NCBI RefSeq assembly: GCF_014805685.1
Contig: NC_060892.1
Span: 23,994,560 to 24,058,559, forward strand
Length of the DNA: 64,000 nucleotides
Source: Silurus meridionalis
Taxonomy: Eukaryota > Chordata > Actinopteri > Siluriformes > Siluridae
Direction: 5' to 3'
Shown: positions 34,727-48,072 of the stretch, piece by piece
Numbering within the stretch: the first letter of the stretch is position 1
Layout: each line of letters begins with the position of its first letter
The notes under the pieces: model-generated
Database searches by the model: none
The model's input: only the letters and a program-made list of their open reading frames with translations
Told to the model about the DNA's origin: nothing
Translations under genes and position numbers: made by a program

Positions 34727-35065
34727 GGTTCATCACAGATACACGTCAATATACCGGTAGTCGCAAGTCAGAACTGGTATTATAAAAGTTAAACAGGTAC
34801 TATACTTTGTACTATACCATGTACTAAAGTGTGTAGTAAACACACAGGTCGAGACATGCTGTGTCATCGCTTGCAGCTCCTCTTGACTACGTAGATCTGG
34901 GTTGCTAGAACCGCAGGCTCTCCACCAGCCAGGGTTATTACTTTTTGATATGCGAGTATTTAATGTACCTGGCAACTAAACCAACTCAATATGAAGGTGG
35001 AACAGAGCGGAAAACAAAAAGAAAATAAGCATTGGCTGACAGATACAAGCAATGTCCTGAGCTTT
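34727..35065 (-). promoter_or_regulatory. Conserved 5' flank of exon 1, copy K
   Basis: Reverse complement of the 27385-27705 block (tactcgcatatcaaaaagta, gttgccaggtacattaaat...). It lies directly upstream of the copy K ATG. Confidence 0.4.
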
Positions 35066-36776
35066 ATTGTAAATGGAAAGGCAGGTGAAGGTGTTTAAAA
35101 AGTTATTGAAATTAGTCTGAAAAAGAAAGATGGAAGAGTGTGGTAGCTGCAGCTTTTATAATTAAATTGCATTAAATAAGTATAAATGAATGAGTTTAAA
35201 TGAATTAAGAGACATCCTTAAAATATTTTCAAATATTTTGACTTAGAAAATAAAGCAAAAAAAAAAGGATTGTTTTATGCCAAAAAAAAAAGTTTGTAAA
35301 CAGCAGCTTCTTTTTGAATAATAAACTAAATTAACATGGGTTTTTGGAGTTAAAATATTAAGTTGTTAAATGTATAAAGAGAGCAGTGTAATAAAGTTAT
35401 AAAATGTTACGTTTTCCCAATTTTTCAGCTCTGCCCAAACTTAAAAATGGCTTTCGATGTCTGAAGGACACAAGAGGACAACTCCTCAGATTTTACTGCT
35501 TTTAATTCTGGACAGAAGTAGTAGTACTGGCGGTACAGAAGTTGTAGTAGTAAAGCTTTACAAGTGCAAAGTTGATATTTTACTTTTAACTAAAATAAAT
35601 TTGAGCTGAACGTGTCAAAATCCTTTTTTATTCATGGAGAAACTTTCTCCAAACATTTCCACCTCCATGTGCTCTCAGAGGTGCACCTTTATATTGTTCC
35701 CCCTGGAGACGCATCTAAACAGGTTCCAATTTAGAGCTCAGCCACCGCACTACACTGCCCTCTATAGGAACTTTTAAAACCTTTTTTGTGCATTGACCCT
35801 TTAGCCATAAAAAGAATTTGTGAATAATAAACTAAATTAACATCGGTAAGTGGAGTTAAAATATTAATAATAAAATAAAAACAGTACTTTGAGGTGGGGT
35901 TTCACGGGTAAAAGTGTATATCTATCTGGTCTAGAGCAGTGGTCCCTAACCTTTTTTTATGCCACGGACCGGATTAATGTCGGACAATATTTTCACGGAC
36001 CGATTTAATGTCGCACAATATTTTCACGGACCCGCCTTTAAGGTGTGGTGGATAAATACAATTAAATAAAATTATACGACCGGTATTTTCTAAATATAAT
36101 AATAGACGTGAATCCGTTTGTAGATGAAGGAAAGATATGTGACCTTCATCCATCATGACATGCATCAAGAGTGAGTTATAGACAGATGTGGTGGAGAAAA
36201 TCCGGTAATTATCTCAAATAAAACATTGTTCAGAATCAGATAATAAATAAAACAGAAATAATGTAAGTGTAACAGACTTTATTATAATTTATGTATTCTT
36301 TCTTGCGGCCCGGTACCAATTGACGCAGGAGGTTGGGGACCACTGGTCTAGAAGGTTTCAGGTGGGTTAATAATAACAATAATCTGTACTATAACTATAA
36401 AATGTTAGCATCATCGATAGTGGGTGATGTTTGTCGACATATTCCTGAATGTAAACAAAAATAATTTTATGCAACACCTTAATATTATGTAGGTAATATT
36501 GTGGCCTTATAACCCCATAAACTGCACTGATTGGCATAATACTGTACTAATGGAGCTAGAGACATTACATTTATTTGGTGGTAAATATATATTTTGTAAT
36601 TCTACAGTTCACTTGTTGGCTTTCATTAAACAGTGAAATAAATGGTTTCATAATTTCATAAACATTTATTAATTTTTAAAAAATCAGATTATAAAGAAAT
36701 TAAAATAGCAAATTTTTTAATAGTAAATTAAACTAAGAAAAAATAAACATATACACTATGAACAGATTGACAACAA
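35066..36776 (-). other. 3' region of minus-strand copy F
   Basis: Holds, on minus, the UTR module (about 35890-35630) and the conserved downstream block (about 36770-36355), interrupted by the hAT MITE. No coding region is seen; small open frames are chance. Confidence 0.55.
35937..36345. mobile_element. hAT-type MITE, 409 bp
   Basis: Ends cagtggtccctaacc and ggttggggaccactg are inverted repeats. An 8-bp target duplication, gtctagag/gtctagaa, flanks it (35929-35936, 36346-36353). The unbroken site (ctggtctagagggtttc) is seen at about 48158. Inside, a 30-bp piece with cggacaatattttcacgga is tandemly repeated. Confidence 0.88.
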
Positions 36777-37411
36777 TTAAAATTTCAGGCTGCGTTTTGT
36801 AAAGATGAGCCCGGTTCCTCGCGTGTATTTATATGTTGTTCTGACTCCTGTATTGGAGGAGCAGAAGGTTGCTGTACAATGCTGGTGGACGTCTTCTGAC
36901 AGGTCCAAGAAACAGCATGGTGTACAGCTGCTTGGCCAGCGCTTTATATAAAGACCTGGGCAAAGGATAAAAAAGATTTTTGGACCGTTAGAAATGATAC
37001 GAGACACGATCATCGAGAGTTGGCAATGGGGGTGTACGATGTATATTGTCTACGAAAATATCGTAATTGTTTAGGTGCATTTAGAATGATCACAAAATTC
37101 AAGATATGGGGGTGGAAAATGTGTACATGTCACACGAAATGTGCTCAAAGATCAGCATGATTACAAATATGATATTGATTTTATTTAACAATTTAAAAAA
37201 CAAGAAGTCAATATTAAAAGGCTTATGTTTTAGACACCGCATTGCCCGTTTTTGCTTGATTTCGCCTCCTCAAACAAATCCAGACCTGGAAATCACAAGC
37301 GCGAATACAAGAAGCACAGGAAAATGAAGTGTAACAGGCAGGGGTTTCAGTGAGGCCTTTAGAAACTTGCTAATGCCTTCTCCCAAGTGCTTCAGAGGGT
37401 CTGTAATTAAA
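36777..37411 (-). pseudogene. clcc1-like copy F (part of exon e joined to exon f)
   Basis: On minus: the 5' two thirds of exon e (37411-37298, KHLGEGISKFLKA...LPVTLHFPVLL) run directly into intron e-f sequence, by a deletion that removed the exon end. Exon f begins after CCCAG at about 36953 and stops at its fourth codon (TAA). The upper end is cut at about 37412 by the foreign 37.4-48.07 kb segment, so exons a-d are missing. Confidence 0.7.
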
Positions 37412-39130
37412 TTAAAGTGGGAAGAGTGCACGTGTGTATGTGAGTGTGAAAGGAATTCTCGGGGTTATTTAGGTGTGCGAGGAGCATGATTGGATGCAAC
37501 TACAGCACAGTTAAATAGATCCGACCTGGCGAGTGGAAAGATCCAGAAAATGATGATGAAATGAAGAGATGATGAAGTGATTTTTGTCTCTATATACCGC
37601 CGTTTTGATTAGCGAAAAAGGTCTGCATGGTAGAGATGGAGGGGCCCCAATAGGGGGTTATTTTATTGATGTTTATTGTTGTATGTCGTTGTGTGAGGAG
37701 CAGGAGTGGAGGAGAGGAGTAGTAGAAGATAATACAGTGAAGTGGGGTTCATTCAAATGTGTATAGTGTAGTGAGTGAATTAGGGAAGTTTTTACATACA
37801 CACATCATTCATAAATATACTTTTATATGTGTATATGCATAAAAGATTTTAAAATGTCAATAAATATAAATCTGTTTGATCTGGGAATATATGCACATTA
37901 GATATATATTGGAATATATTGCATATCAGTAAGAAACATATTTTTAGAGTAATTTAAGAATAAAAGTGTGAGGAATATGAATGTCAGATTTAGAGAAAGA
38001 AACTAAAGGCATAAAAACACATTTTGAGGACGATAAATCAAATAATAATAATACAAATGAATATATAAGGATAGAAGAGGAGTGGAAATGTGGAATGCGA
38101 GTTACTTACTTAAATAATTAAGATTGTAAGAATGCCCAGAGAGTGTAACAGCTGAAAGCCAGAGAAAATGCATTTATATACATTGCTTGTCTAAAAATAA
38201 GAATATAAATAAGAATACAAGGAATGGTTTTTAGTTCTAATGTATTTATTTTATAAGCCTCTGTCACAATATTATTACATTATCATAAAAGTACATGCTT
38301 AAGCACGATGTGTGTAAGTGAACACACAGCCAGCGCTGGGGAAATAAAAAGAAAAACACACTGCATATGCCTGTATGCACTTCTTACAGCCGTGTACATT
38401 ACTTAGCTTTTTTTTCCCCCTTCTAAGCTGCGTCTGCAGTAACTTTTTGCACGCTGACTTCAGTATTTGTGAGCCGTTTGTGGTAGTTTCTTGTTCTACC
38501 TCCATTTCTTCATAGGAGGAAAAGAGAAAAAAAAAACATATGTATGCAGGTTAGAGAGAGAGAGAGAAAAATCTGCACGCTAAACATAAATACTCTGGTG
38601 GCAGAGAGTGTGAGAAATTCCAATATTTAATATTTAATAGATTGGACATGTTGCATGCCATAGTCCCATGTGAAAATTGGTCTGAGAAAATTAGAGATCA
38701 GAGACGACCTGAGCAGCGTAGTAGAAGCCTCTTAACCTTACCATAAGTTATTAGTCATCTGTTTGACTTTATTAAAACATATATGATAAAGATAAAGAAC
38801 CAATAATATGTAAGTATGTAGTATTAGTATTGCTCAGGACTGACAGCAATTGTGACAAACCTAGAGAGATTTAGTGGGTAAGAGGACCCAGAGTATTACA
38901 TTTTAGAGCATAAAATAAACACATTGGGAGGAATAGGCATAAATAATAATAATAATAAGAAATTGTATAACACTGGAAAAAAGGCCAGTGGACGGGGTCG
39001 GAGAACAATAGAAAATTGGTGCCCAGAGAAAGAGTGAGCAGAGCAATGCAAGCATGCATCATGAGTTAAAACATGAGCCAGCTCTTGCCACTGTAATGTA
39101 AAAATAAAAGTTTCAGAAGAAGATATATAT
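37412..39130. other. Anonymous sequence at the left of the foreign segment
   Basis: No gene or recognised repeat. It has AT-rich text with a GA run at about 38553-38566. A TGGTGCCCAGAG word at about 39017 resembles a retroviral tRNA-Lys primer-binding site but is too short to rely on. No copy of the 47.7-48.07 kb end was found here that could be a paired LTR. Confidence 0.35.
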
Positions 39131-39131
39131 A

Positions 39132-39719
39132 CAGTGGTACCTTGACCTACGAGTGCATTAATGTACGAGTTTTCCGAGGTACGAGCGGTCACTCTGTCGA
39201 TTTTTTGCTTTGTTACGCGAGCAAAAAATTGAGGTACGAGCTCGAGACGCCGCTGCTAGAAAGCGAAGATTGTGACGAAAATTAGGATGAGCAAAGAAGA
39301 AAAAGTACAAAATAAAAGTTTAGGGATACGTAGTGTTGAAGAGTGATAGTAAAAAACGAGTTTTCCCTCCGCTTATCGCCTCTACCACCCCCAAATCCCC
39401 CCACCCAACCCTCCCCCCCCCTTACCGGAGTTTTCGTTAGCTCAAGTCCTCTCATCTCCAAGGTAAATACACTGAATTAAACCTTATTATATCTTTACAT
39501 TCTGTTCTATTATGTTTTTATAAAAGATTTGTTATTTAGAAATGTATTTTCCTAATTTAATACCATGAAACATAAAAATGGGGTGGCATTTTGAGGTTTG
39601 GAACGGATTAATGCCATTTTAAGTATTTTCAATGAGGAAAATTGATTTGATGTGCAGAGCAAATTGAGATACGAGCTTGACCACGGAACGAATTAAACTG
39701 GTAGGTCAAGGTACCACTT
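39132..39719. mobile_element. mariner-like non-autonomous element, ~590 bp
   Basis: Inverted ends cagtggtaccttgacctac and gtaggtcaaggtaccact, with TA-rich flanks. Sub-terminal parts also match inverted (acgagc...gaggtacgagc against gagatacgagcttg). No transposase reading frame. Confidence 0.8.
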
Positions 39720-39820
39720 TATATACATTTACATTTACGGCATTTAGCAGACGGCCTTATCCAGAGCGACGTAAAAAAGTGCTTTGAGTCTCTAGCAATG
39801 AATAAATCTATACTGGTACG

Positions 39821-39822
<2 letters not shown>

Positions 39823-39882
<60 letters not shown>
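39823..39882. repeat. (TA)n microsatellite
   Basis: About 30 TA units. Confidence 0.95.
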
Positions 39883-39883
<1 letters not shown>

Positions 39884-40164
39884 CAAATAAAAAATAGATA
39901 TATACAAGGAAATGTTGGACAAAAGTAGATTTGCAAAGGCAGGAGGAAGTTAACAAGTATCTGTGTGCAGGGAAAGAGAAGGAAATAGAAGAATGTAATA
40001 CAAAAATAGAAGAAGATTAGCAAAACAGGGAACAGCTTCATCATTAATGGTACATACGGAGCGGACGAATAAAATCTATCCCATGTTAGTTGACCCAGAC
40101 AGTTCAACTGAAGACATTGTAAATCTAGAAAATTCTCCTAAGACGCTTTACAGGGGTATCAAGA

Positions 40165-43100
40165 AGACGCCACGTTGATGTCAGCAATCTTGAGGACAAC
40201 AAGCCCCAGCAGAGAGAAAAGAAAAAAAAAGTTAATCACAAGAAAGAGAACGACAAAGCGACATAAATGTGACCTATCCCATCGAAGTTCGAAGCAGAGG
40301 CAGTACCTAGTGATGGAAGTGAGCAATGGGAGGAGCGAGAAAGAAAGAAAACAGAGAAATACATGAAGGACTTCAAAAAACAGCACATCCACAGCATTTC
40401 TCCCAAAAAAACTGAGAGGAAGTTAAAGTACAAGAAGGAAGGAAGAAGGCATAGGCCGAGCAAAGACACAGTGAGACATACAGTGGAGCTAAAAAGACCA
40501 AAGTGAACATGATGAAGAAAATTATGAAGATTATTAAAGATGGATGAAAATAAAGCAAGTGAGAATCACGTCCACTGAAAGCAAGAACAAAAAGAAAGAA
40601 ATATGAGATAGAGATATGCTGGACAGAGGACATGAGTTCCTTTAAAAAGTGAACAAAAAAAGTGTACCAGTGGACAAGACAAACTACAATTAAAGGAAGA
40701 AAAGTAAAAGGATGCACTTTTCGGAAAAAAAGGGGGAAATTGGGAGAAGATCTCTTTCATTCATTACAAGAATATACATGAAGAATCAACGAAAGCAAAA
40801 TCAAAGAATGATGACGAATATGAAAAAAAGGGTGGAAAGAAAGAGAGAAGTCTACCACAATAGGACATAAAGACCCAAACCCAATACAAAGATCCATACT
40901 TTCAGTCCCTACCCCAGTGACCTGATGTGTTCCCAGGAATGGTCGCTGGGGTGAAAATATGGATGAAACAGACGAATTAAGCCTCTTCTGAGACAATGTT
41001 CTGCGATCAACTATCAACAATCCCATTCATGGACATACCAGGCCTGTGAGGCCAACTCCTATGCACATGCGGAGGAACTCAGAAATGGATCACTATCTTG
41101 GAACTGGTTGACCCAGCACAAATCATTAGATTGGCTGTGCGGAATAAATATGACAACAGTCCCAGGCCATGGAAAAAGAGAATACCATGCCCAATCAAGG
41201 TGGATCCAGGAAGATGGTGAAGAAATACCCCAGTTCAGTGACCTGATGTGTTCCCAGGAATAGTAGGTGGGGTGAAAATATGGATGAAACAGACGAATTA
41301 AGCCTCTTCTGAGACAATGTTCTGCGATCAACTATCAACAATCCCATTCATGGACATAACAGGCCTGTGAGGCCAACTCCTATGCACATGCGGAGGAACT
41401 CAGAAATGGAGCACTATCTTGGAACTGGTTGACCCAGCACAAATCAGAAGATTGGCTGTGCGGACTACATACGACAACAGTCCCAGGTTATGGAAAAACA
41501 GAATACCATGCCCAATCAAAGTGGATCCAGACGCCACGTCGATGTCAGCAATCTTGAGGACAACAAGCCCCAGCAAATTGAAAAATGTTGAGAGAAAAGG
41601 AAAAAAAAGTTAATAGCAAGAAAGAGAACAACAAAGCGACATAAATGTGACCCATCCCATCGAAGTTCGAAGCAGAGGCAGTACCTAGTGATGGAAGTGA
41701 GCAATGGGAGGAGCGAGAAAGAAAGAAAACAGAGAAATACATGAAGGACTTCAAAAAACAGCACATCCACAGCATTTCTCCCAAAAAAACTGAGAGGAAG
41801 TTGAAGTACAAGAAGGAAGGAAGAAGGCATAGGCCGAGCAAAGACACAGAGAGACATACAGTGGAACTAAAAAGACCAAAGTGAACATGATGAAGAAAAT
41901 TATAAAGATTATTGAAGATGGATGAAAAGAAATCAAGTGAGAATCATGTCCACTGAAAGTAAAAACAAAAAGAAAGAAATAAGAGATAGAGATATGCTGG
42001 ACAGAGGACATGAGTTCCTTTAAAAGTGAACAAACAAAGTGTACCAGTGGACAAGACAAACTACAATTAAAGAAAGAAAAGTAAAAGGATGCACTTTTCG
42101 GGAAAAAAAAGGGGGAAATTGGGAGAAGATCTCTTTCATTCATTTATGAGAAGAATAAACATGAAGAATCAACGAAAGCAAAATCAAAGAATGATGACGA
42201 ATATGAAAAAAAGGGTGGAAAGAAAGAGAAGTCTACCACAATAGGACATAAAGACCCAAACCCAATACAACGATCCATACTTTCAGTCCCTACCCCAGTG
42301 ACCTGATGTGTTCCCAGGAATGGTCGCTGGGGTGAAAATATGGATGAAACAGACGAATTAAGCCTCTTCTGAGACAATGTTCTGCGATCAACTATCAACA
42401 ACTCCATTCATGGACATACCAGGCCTGTGAGGCCAACTCCTATGCACATGCGGAGGAACTCAGAAATGGATCACTATCTTGGAACTGGTTGACCCAGCAC
42501 AAATCATTAGATTGGCTGTGCGGAATAAATATGACAACAGTCCCAGGCCATGGAAAAAGAGAATACCATGCCCAATCAAGGTGGATCCAGGAAGATGGTG
42601 AAGAAATACCCCAGTTCAGTGACCTGATGTGTTCCCAGGAATAGTAGGTGGGGTGAAAATATGGATGAAACAGACGAATTAAGCCTCTTCTGAGACAATG
42701 TTCTGCGATCAACTATCAACAATCCCATTCATGGACATAACAGGCCTGTGAGGCCAACTCCTATGCACATGCGGAGGAACTCAGAAATGGAGCACTATCT
42801 TGGAACTGGTTGACCCAGCACAAATCAGAAGATTGGCTGTGCGGACTACATACGACAACAGTCCCAGGTTATGGAAAAACAGAATACCATGCCCAATCAA
42901 AGTGGATCCAGACACCACGTCGATGTCAGCAATCTTGAGGACAACAAGCCCCAGCAAATTGAAAAATGTTGAGAGAAAAGGAAAAAAAAGTTAATAGCAA
43001 GAAAGAGAACAACAAAGCGACATAAATGTGACCCATCCCATCAAGTTCAAGCAGAGGCAGTACCTAGTGATGGAAGTGAGCAATGTGAGGAGCGAGAAAG

Positions 43101-45708
43101 AAAGAAAACAGAGAAATACATGAAGGACTTCAAAAAACAGCACATCCACAGCATTTCTCCCAAAAAAACTGAGAGGAAGTTGAAGTACAAGAAGGAAGGA
43201 AGAAGGCATAGGCCGAGCAAAGACACAGAGAGACATACAGTGGAACTAAAAAGACCAAAGTGAACATGATGAAGAAAATTATAAAGATTATTGAAGATGG
43301 ATGAAAAGAAATCAAGTGAGAATCACGTCCACTGAAAGTAAAAACAAAAAGAAAGAAATATGAGATAGAGATATGCTGGACAGAGGACATGAGTTCCTTT
43401 AAAAGTGAACAAAAAAAGTGTACCAGTGGACAAGACAAACTACAATTAAAGAAAGAAAAGTAAAAGGATGCACTTTTCGGGAAAAAAAAGGGGGAAATTG
43501 GGAGAAGATCTCTTTCATTCATTTATGAGAAGAATAAACATGAAGAATCAACGAAAGCAAAATCAAAGAATGATGACGAATATGAAAAAAAAAGGGTGGA
43601 AAGAAAGAGAGAAGTCTACCACAATAGGACATAAAGACCCAAACCCAATACAACGATCCATACTTTCAGTCCCTACCCCAGTGACCTGATGTGTTCCCAG
43701 GAATGGTCGCTGGGGTGAAAATATGGATGAAACAGACGAATTAAGCCTCTTCTGAGACAATGTTCTGCGATCAACTATCAACAACTCCATTCATGGACAT
43801 ACCAGGCCTGTGAGGCCAACTCCTATGCACATGCGGAGGAACTCAGAAATGGATCACTATCTTGGAACTGGTTGACCCAGCACAAATCATTAGATTGGCT
43901 GTGCGGAATAAATATGACAACAGTCCCAGGCCATGGAAAAAGAGAATACCATGCCCAATCAAGGTGGATCCAGGAAGATGGTGAAGAAATACCCCAGTTC
44001 AGTGACCTGATGTGTTCCCAGGAATAGTAGGTGGGGTGAAAATATGGATGAAACAGACGAATTAAGCCTCTTCTGAGACAATGTTCTGCGATCAACTATC
44101 AACAATCCCATTCATGGACATAACAGGCCTGTGAGGCCAACTCCTATGCACATGCGGAGGAACTCAGAAATGGAGCACTATCTTGGAACTGGTTGACCCA
44201 GCACAAATCAGAAGATTGGCTGTGCGGACTACATACGACAACAGTCCCAGGTTATGGAAAAACAGAATACCATGCCCAATCAAAGTGGATCCAGACACCA
44301 CGTCGATGTCAGCAATCTTGAGGACAACAAGCCCCAGCAAATTGAAAATGTTGAGAGAAAAGGAAAAAAAAGTTAATAGCAAGAAAGAGAACAACAAAGC
44401 GACATAAATGTGACCCATCCCATCGAAGTTCGAAGCAGAGGCAGTACCTAGTGATGGAAGTGAGCAATGTGAGGAGCGAGAAAGAAAGAAAACAGAGAAA
44501 TACATGAAGGACTTCAAAAAACAGCACATCCACAGCATTTCTCCCAAAAAAACTGAGAGGAAGTTGAAGTACAAGAAGGAAGGAAGAAGGCATAGGCCGA
44601 GCAAAGACACAGAGAGACATACAGTGGAACTAAAAAGACCAAAGTGAACATGATGAAGAAAATTATAAAGATTATTGAAGATGGATGAAAAGAAATCAAG
44701 TGAGAATCACGTCCACTGAAAGTAAAAACAAAAAGAAAGAAATATGAGATAGAGATATGCTGGACAGAGGACATGAGTTCCTTTAAAAGTGAACAAAAAA
44801 AGTGTACCAGTGGACAAGACAAACTACAATTAAAGAAAGAAAAGTAAAAGGATGCACTTTTCGGGAAAAAAAAGGGGGAAATTGGGAGAAGATCTCTTTC
44901 ATTCATTTATGAGAAGAATAAACATGAAGAATCAACGAAAGCAAAATCAAAGAATGATGACGAATATGAAAAAAAAAGGGTGGAAAGAAAGAGAGAAGTC
45001 TACCACAATAGGACATAAAGACCCAAACCCAATACAACGATCCATACTTTCAGTCCCTACCCCAGTGACCTGATGTGTTCCCAGGAATGGTCGCTGGGGT
45101 GAAAATATGGATGAAACAGACGAATTAAGCCTCTTCTGAGACAATGTTCTGCGATCAACTATCAACAACTCCATTCATGGACATACCAGGCCTGTGAGGC
45201 CAACTCCTATGCACATGTGGAGGAACTCAGAAATGGATCACTATCTTGGAACTGGTTGACCCAGCACAAATCATTAGATTGGCTGTGCAGAATAAATATG
45301 ACAACAGTCCCAGGCCATGGAAAAAGAGAATACCATGCCCAATCAAGGTGGATCCAGGAATATAATGAAGGAATACCCCAGTTCAGTGACCTGATGTGTT
45401 CCCAGGAATAGTAGGTGGGGTGAAAATATGGATGAAACAGATGAAATGAGCCTCTTCCGAGACAATGTTTTGCGATCGACTATCAACAATCCCATTCATG
45501 GACATAACAGGCCTGTGAGGCCAACTCCCATGCACATGTGGAGGAACTCAGAAATGGATCACTATCTTGGAACTGGTTGACCCAGCACAAATCAGAAGAT
45601 TGGCTGTGCGGACTAAATATGACAACAGTCCCAGGTCATGGAAAAACAGAATACCATGCCGAATCAAGGTGGATCCAGGAAGATGGTGAAGGAATACCCC
45701 AGTTCATT
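40165..45708. repeat. Fourfold tandem repeat, ~1.38 kb, with internal 321-bp doublet
   Basis: Anchor gtgacctgatgtgttccc occurs at 40917, 42298, 43681 and 45065 (periods 1381, 1383, 1384) and again 321 bp later in each unit (41238, 42619, 44002, 45386). The second anchor cacgt(t/c)gatgtcagcaa occurs near 40171, 41536, 42917 and 44300. Units 2-4 look almost identical; unit 1 and the last doublet differ more. The long minus-strand frames inside are Phe/Ser/Leu-rich antisense shadows, repeated with the unit. Confidence 0.95.
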
Positions 45709-46945
45709 CTAAATCTGCAAGATGCCTGGAGAAGAGGAGATGGAAGCTCCAGGGGATGAAAACAGCTGATAGCTGCATCTTTTTCTGATGGACCCAAAAG
45801 TCACAATCTCCAGCATTCTTCTGTAAAGCAATGAAAACAGTAAGCTTCTCTCAGCAAGAAAAACACAATCTTGGCTCAAAGGTTCACAGTGGGCCTACAA
45901 GATCATGAGTCACACTTCCAGAACTGTTAGAACATCATTGTGTAATGCTTGAATAAGAAGATGGACAGAACATATTAGACTGGCTGGATGGATACTGGCT
46001 GGAAATTAAGGAGAAAAGTGCGTCAGGATTGTGGGAAAACTCTTAATAGGAAACTCTGGTTAGAGCACATGTGCCCAGACTGTCGAGAAACAAGTGATCC
46101 CTGGCATTTTGCTATAAAATATGATGAAGGCGGAAGAAATGAAGAGTATGAAACGCTCTTGGAAGAACATCTAAATGGACATTGAAAAGATAGCAAAACA
46201 TTGGACATAATATTGCAACAACAAGAAAATACTGTAGAGCTGCCTGACAAATACAAGAACTGTATCAACGGGAAAAAGGCTGTTCCATATGTTACCCTAA
46301 TGATTGAGCGTAATTTTAAATCATAAGGTTTAGGGCTAATGGTCAGTAAAGTAGATCAGGGAAGTAAATGAAGGCCTACAAATAAGCCGTACACTCACTT
46401 GTCACTCGAATAGGAAGCTTTTAGGAAAGCAATTGAATATAATGATTAGTAAGCACACATACAGGTTATAGTATAGTTAGATTGAAGGATCAGTTGATCA
46501 AGAACCAGAGAGACTTTTAAAAGTAGTAACAGAACAATTAAAGATAAATCACCCAACATCTAGTAGACTAGTGAAAGCAGCAGGATTAGTAAAAGTTCTA
46601 TATAAATATAAATTCTCCCTATAAATAGTGATGGAAGGAAAATCCCGTATCTACGCTTCTTTTCTAATATGAAAATACCAAGTTTTCTAAAAACCTAAAA
46701 AAAAAATAATATGAAAAGGTATAGAATAATAAGAATATCAGCAATAACAGCCGGAAACAATCAGTAATGATTTCTGTTTGCATTTACATTTTCATTTACA
46801 TATCATGGACAATACACCTACTCTAGATTCTAGATTATTACAAAGATATTTTAAAAGCCTATCATTATTCAAGCAAGTACTGGAGCGGGACTTTTTACAA
46901 ATTTTAATAATTGCTAATGTATATTGACATTCAACTAATTTATTT
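45709..46945 (+). other. Non-repeated continuation of the retrovirus-like segment
   Basis: The plus strand reads IPQFILNLQDAWRRGDG just after the array ends, reminiscent of a gag capsid region. The open frame 45988-46185 contains EHMCPDCRET and GGRNEEYETLLEEHLNGH. From 46330 to 46945 nothing firm is recognised. Confidence 0.35.
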
Positions 46946-47715
46946 TGTGTTAGAAACAATAAAACAGAATGAGCATAATGTGGGTAAAAAGAAGCTACAA
47001 TGCTGTAAACTAAAAGTAGAATACCTAGGAAGAGGCACAAAGCCATAAAATATTGTTAGCCCTTGTGGATACTATTCAGAAAGCATCAAAACCATAAGCT
47101 TTAAAACAAATGCTGTCATTCCTTGGCATAGCAGGTCAGTAGACCATGGATATGTGACTTTGCATAAAAAGCACATGATAAAACCACAATTCAAGTGTTA
47201 CACTGACTAATTTTATATAGTAATTACAGATAGTATAGAGAAATAAGATTATCCACTGAACACCAAACGCTGAACGCAATTTCCAAGCTGGATGCACTGC
47301 TTCGCCAAAACCCACCATTAGTGGTGGCACTGAACTTTTCGTACACTTTCTTACCTTTTATTACCTATGTTAGAACTTTTCTTTGTAAACTATATGTTTT
47401 TGGTTTGTTTTATGTTTTTTGATACTGTTAACTCTCCATTGTTTTAATATCTATGGAAAATCTTAAGGTGACCTGGTGTTCACGATCACTGTCGCGCACA
47501 AAGCGGGCAGAGTGGAAATTTTCCTCACAATTGGTCAAAGAGGTTTTCCGCCCACTCCTGGTACACCTATTTTTTGAGAACGAGACATGCTTTGCAGTCA
47601 AAGTTAGATCAAACGAAATATGATGGGAGGGGGAGTATGTTGAGATTCTAGAAAGCAGTTTGATTTGATAAAAGTAATTGGGGGAAAAAGAAAAAGGCAG
47701 GTTATATTTTAAGGG

Positions 47716-48072
47716 GGGAGTATGTTGAGAAATGTAGCTAGTTCAGTTTATAATATAAAATAATAATAACAGCAATAATAGTAGAACAAAGTCAGGTTCA
47801 ATAGGGTTGTTAAATGCAGGTGCACCATGCAATGTGCAAAATTCTCTCAGAAGTCATGTATGGAGCTGCCTATGTGGATAAACACCTCGGCTATGTGGGG
47901 AAAACAAAGAGACCGCATAACATCTTGACTCATCTTGCTTGCATAATAGGGTGGATAAAGTTCACCCATGTAATTTAGCTTAGGTCAGCTTCAGCTATCA
48001 GTAGTAAAATCTAGAATATATAATATTCTGAAGCAATATGCTTCAGATAACATAGAACATCGCTTATATTAG
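47716..48072. other. Possible 3' LTR remnant
   Basis: Starts tgttgagaaatgtagc directly after the polypurine run and ends abruptly at about 48072, where the 3' UTR of copy G3 begins. Retroviral LTRs usually begin TG, but there is no second copy in the window to prove it. Confidence 0.3.

Larger units (their letters stand above)
39900..47715 (+). mobile_element. Retrovirus-like or LTR-element remnant, heavily decayed
   Basis: The plus strand is purine-rich and reads broken protein-like text. A pol-like piece lies at 46950-47140: a frame with KKKLQCCKLKVEYLG followed, one frameshift later, by KQMLSFLGIAG, which matches the end of a retroviral RT and the start of the connection region. A polypurine run aaggggggagta lies at 47702-47713, as expected before a 3' LTR, with a near copy at about 47630. 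Upstream of the pol piece lie the tandem array (possibly gag-derived) and a Cys/His-like piece at 46020-46190. Stops and frameshifts are everywhere and no LTR pair is found, so class and limits are uncertain. Confidence 0.45.

Noticed and set aside
37412..39130. A 5' LTR for the retrovirus-like segment
   Set aside because: No sequence matching 47716-48072 was found on the left side. The primer-site-like word alone is not enough.
40159..44906. Many repeated minus-strand open frames of 64-148 codons (for example SLLGLCLLPSFLYFN text)
   Set aside because: They are the antisense of a purine-rich strand, so they are rich in Phe, Ser and Leu, have no family resemblance, and repeat only because the DNA is tandemly repeated.
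40165..45708. CRISPR-like or satellite interpretation of the repeated region
   Set aside because: Units are 1.38 kb with no short repeat/spacer pattern, and the genome is clearly eukaryotic. It is a tandem duplication of an element body.
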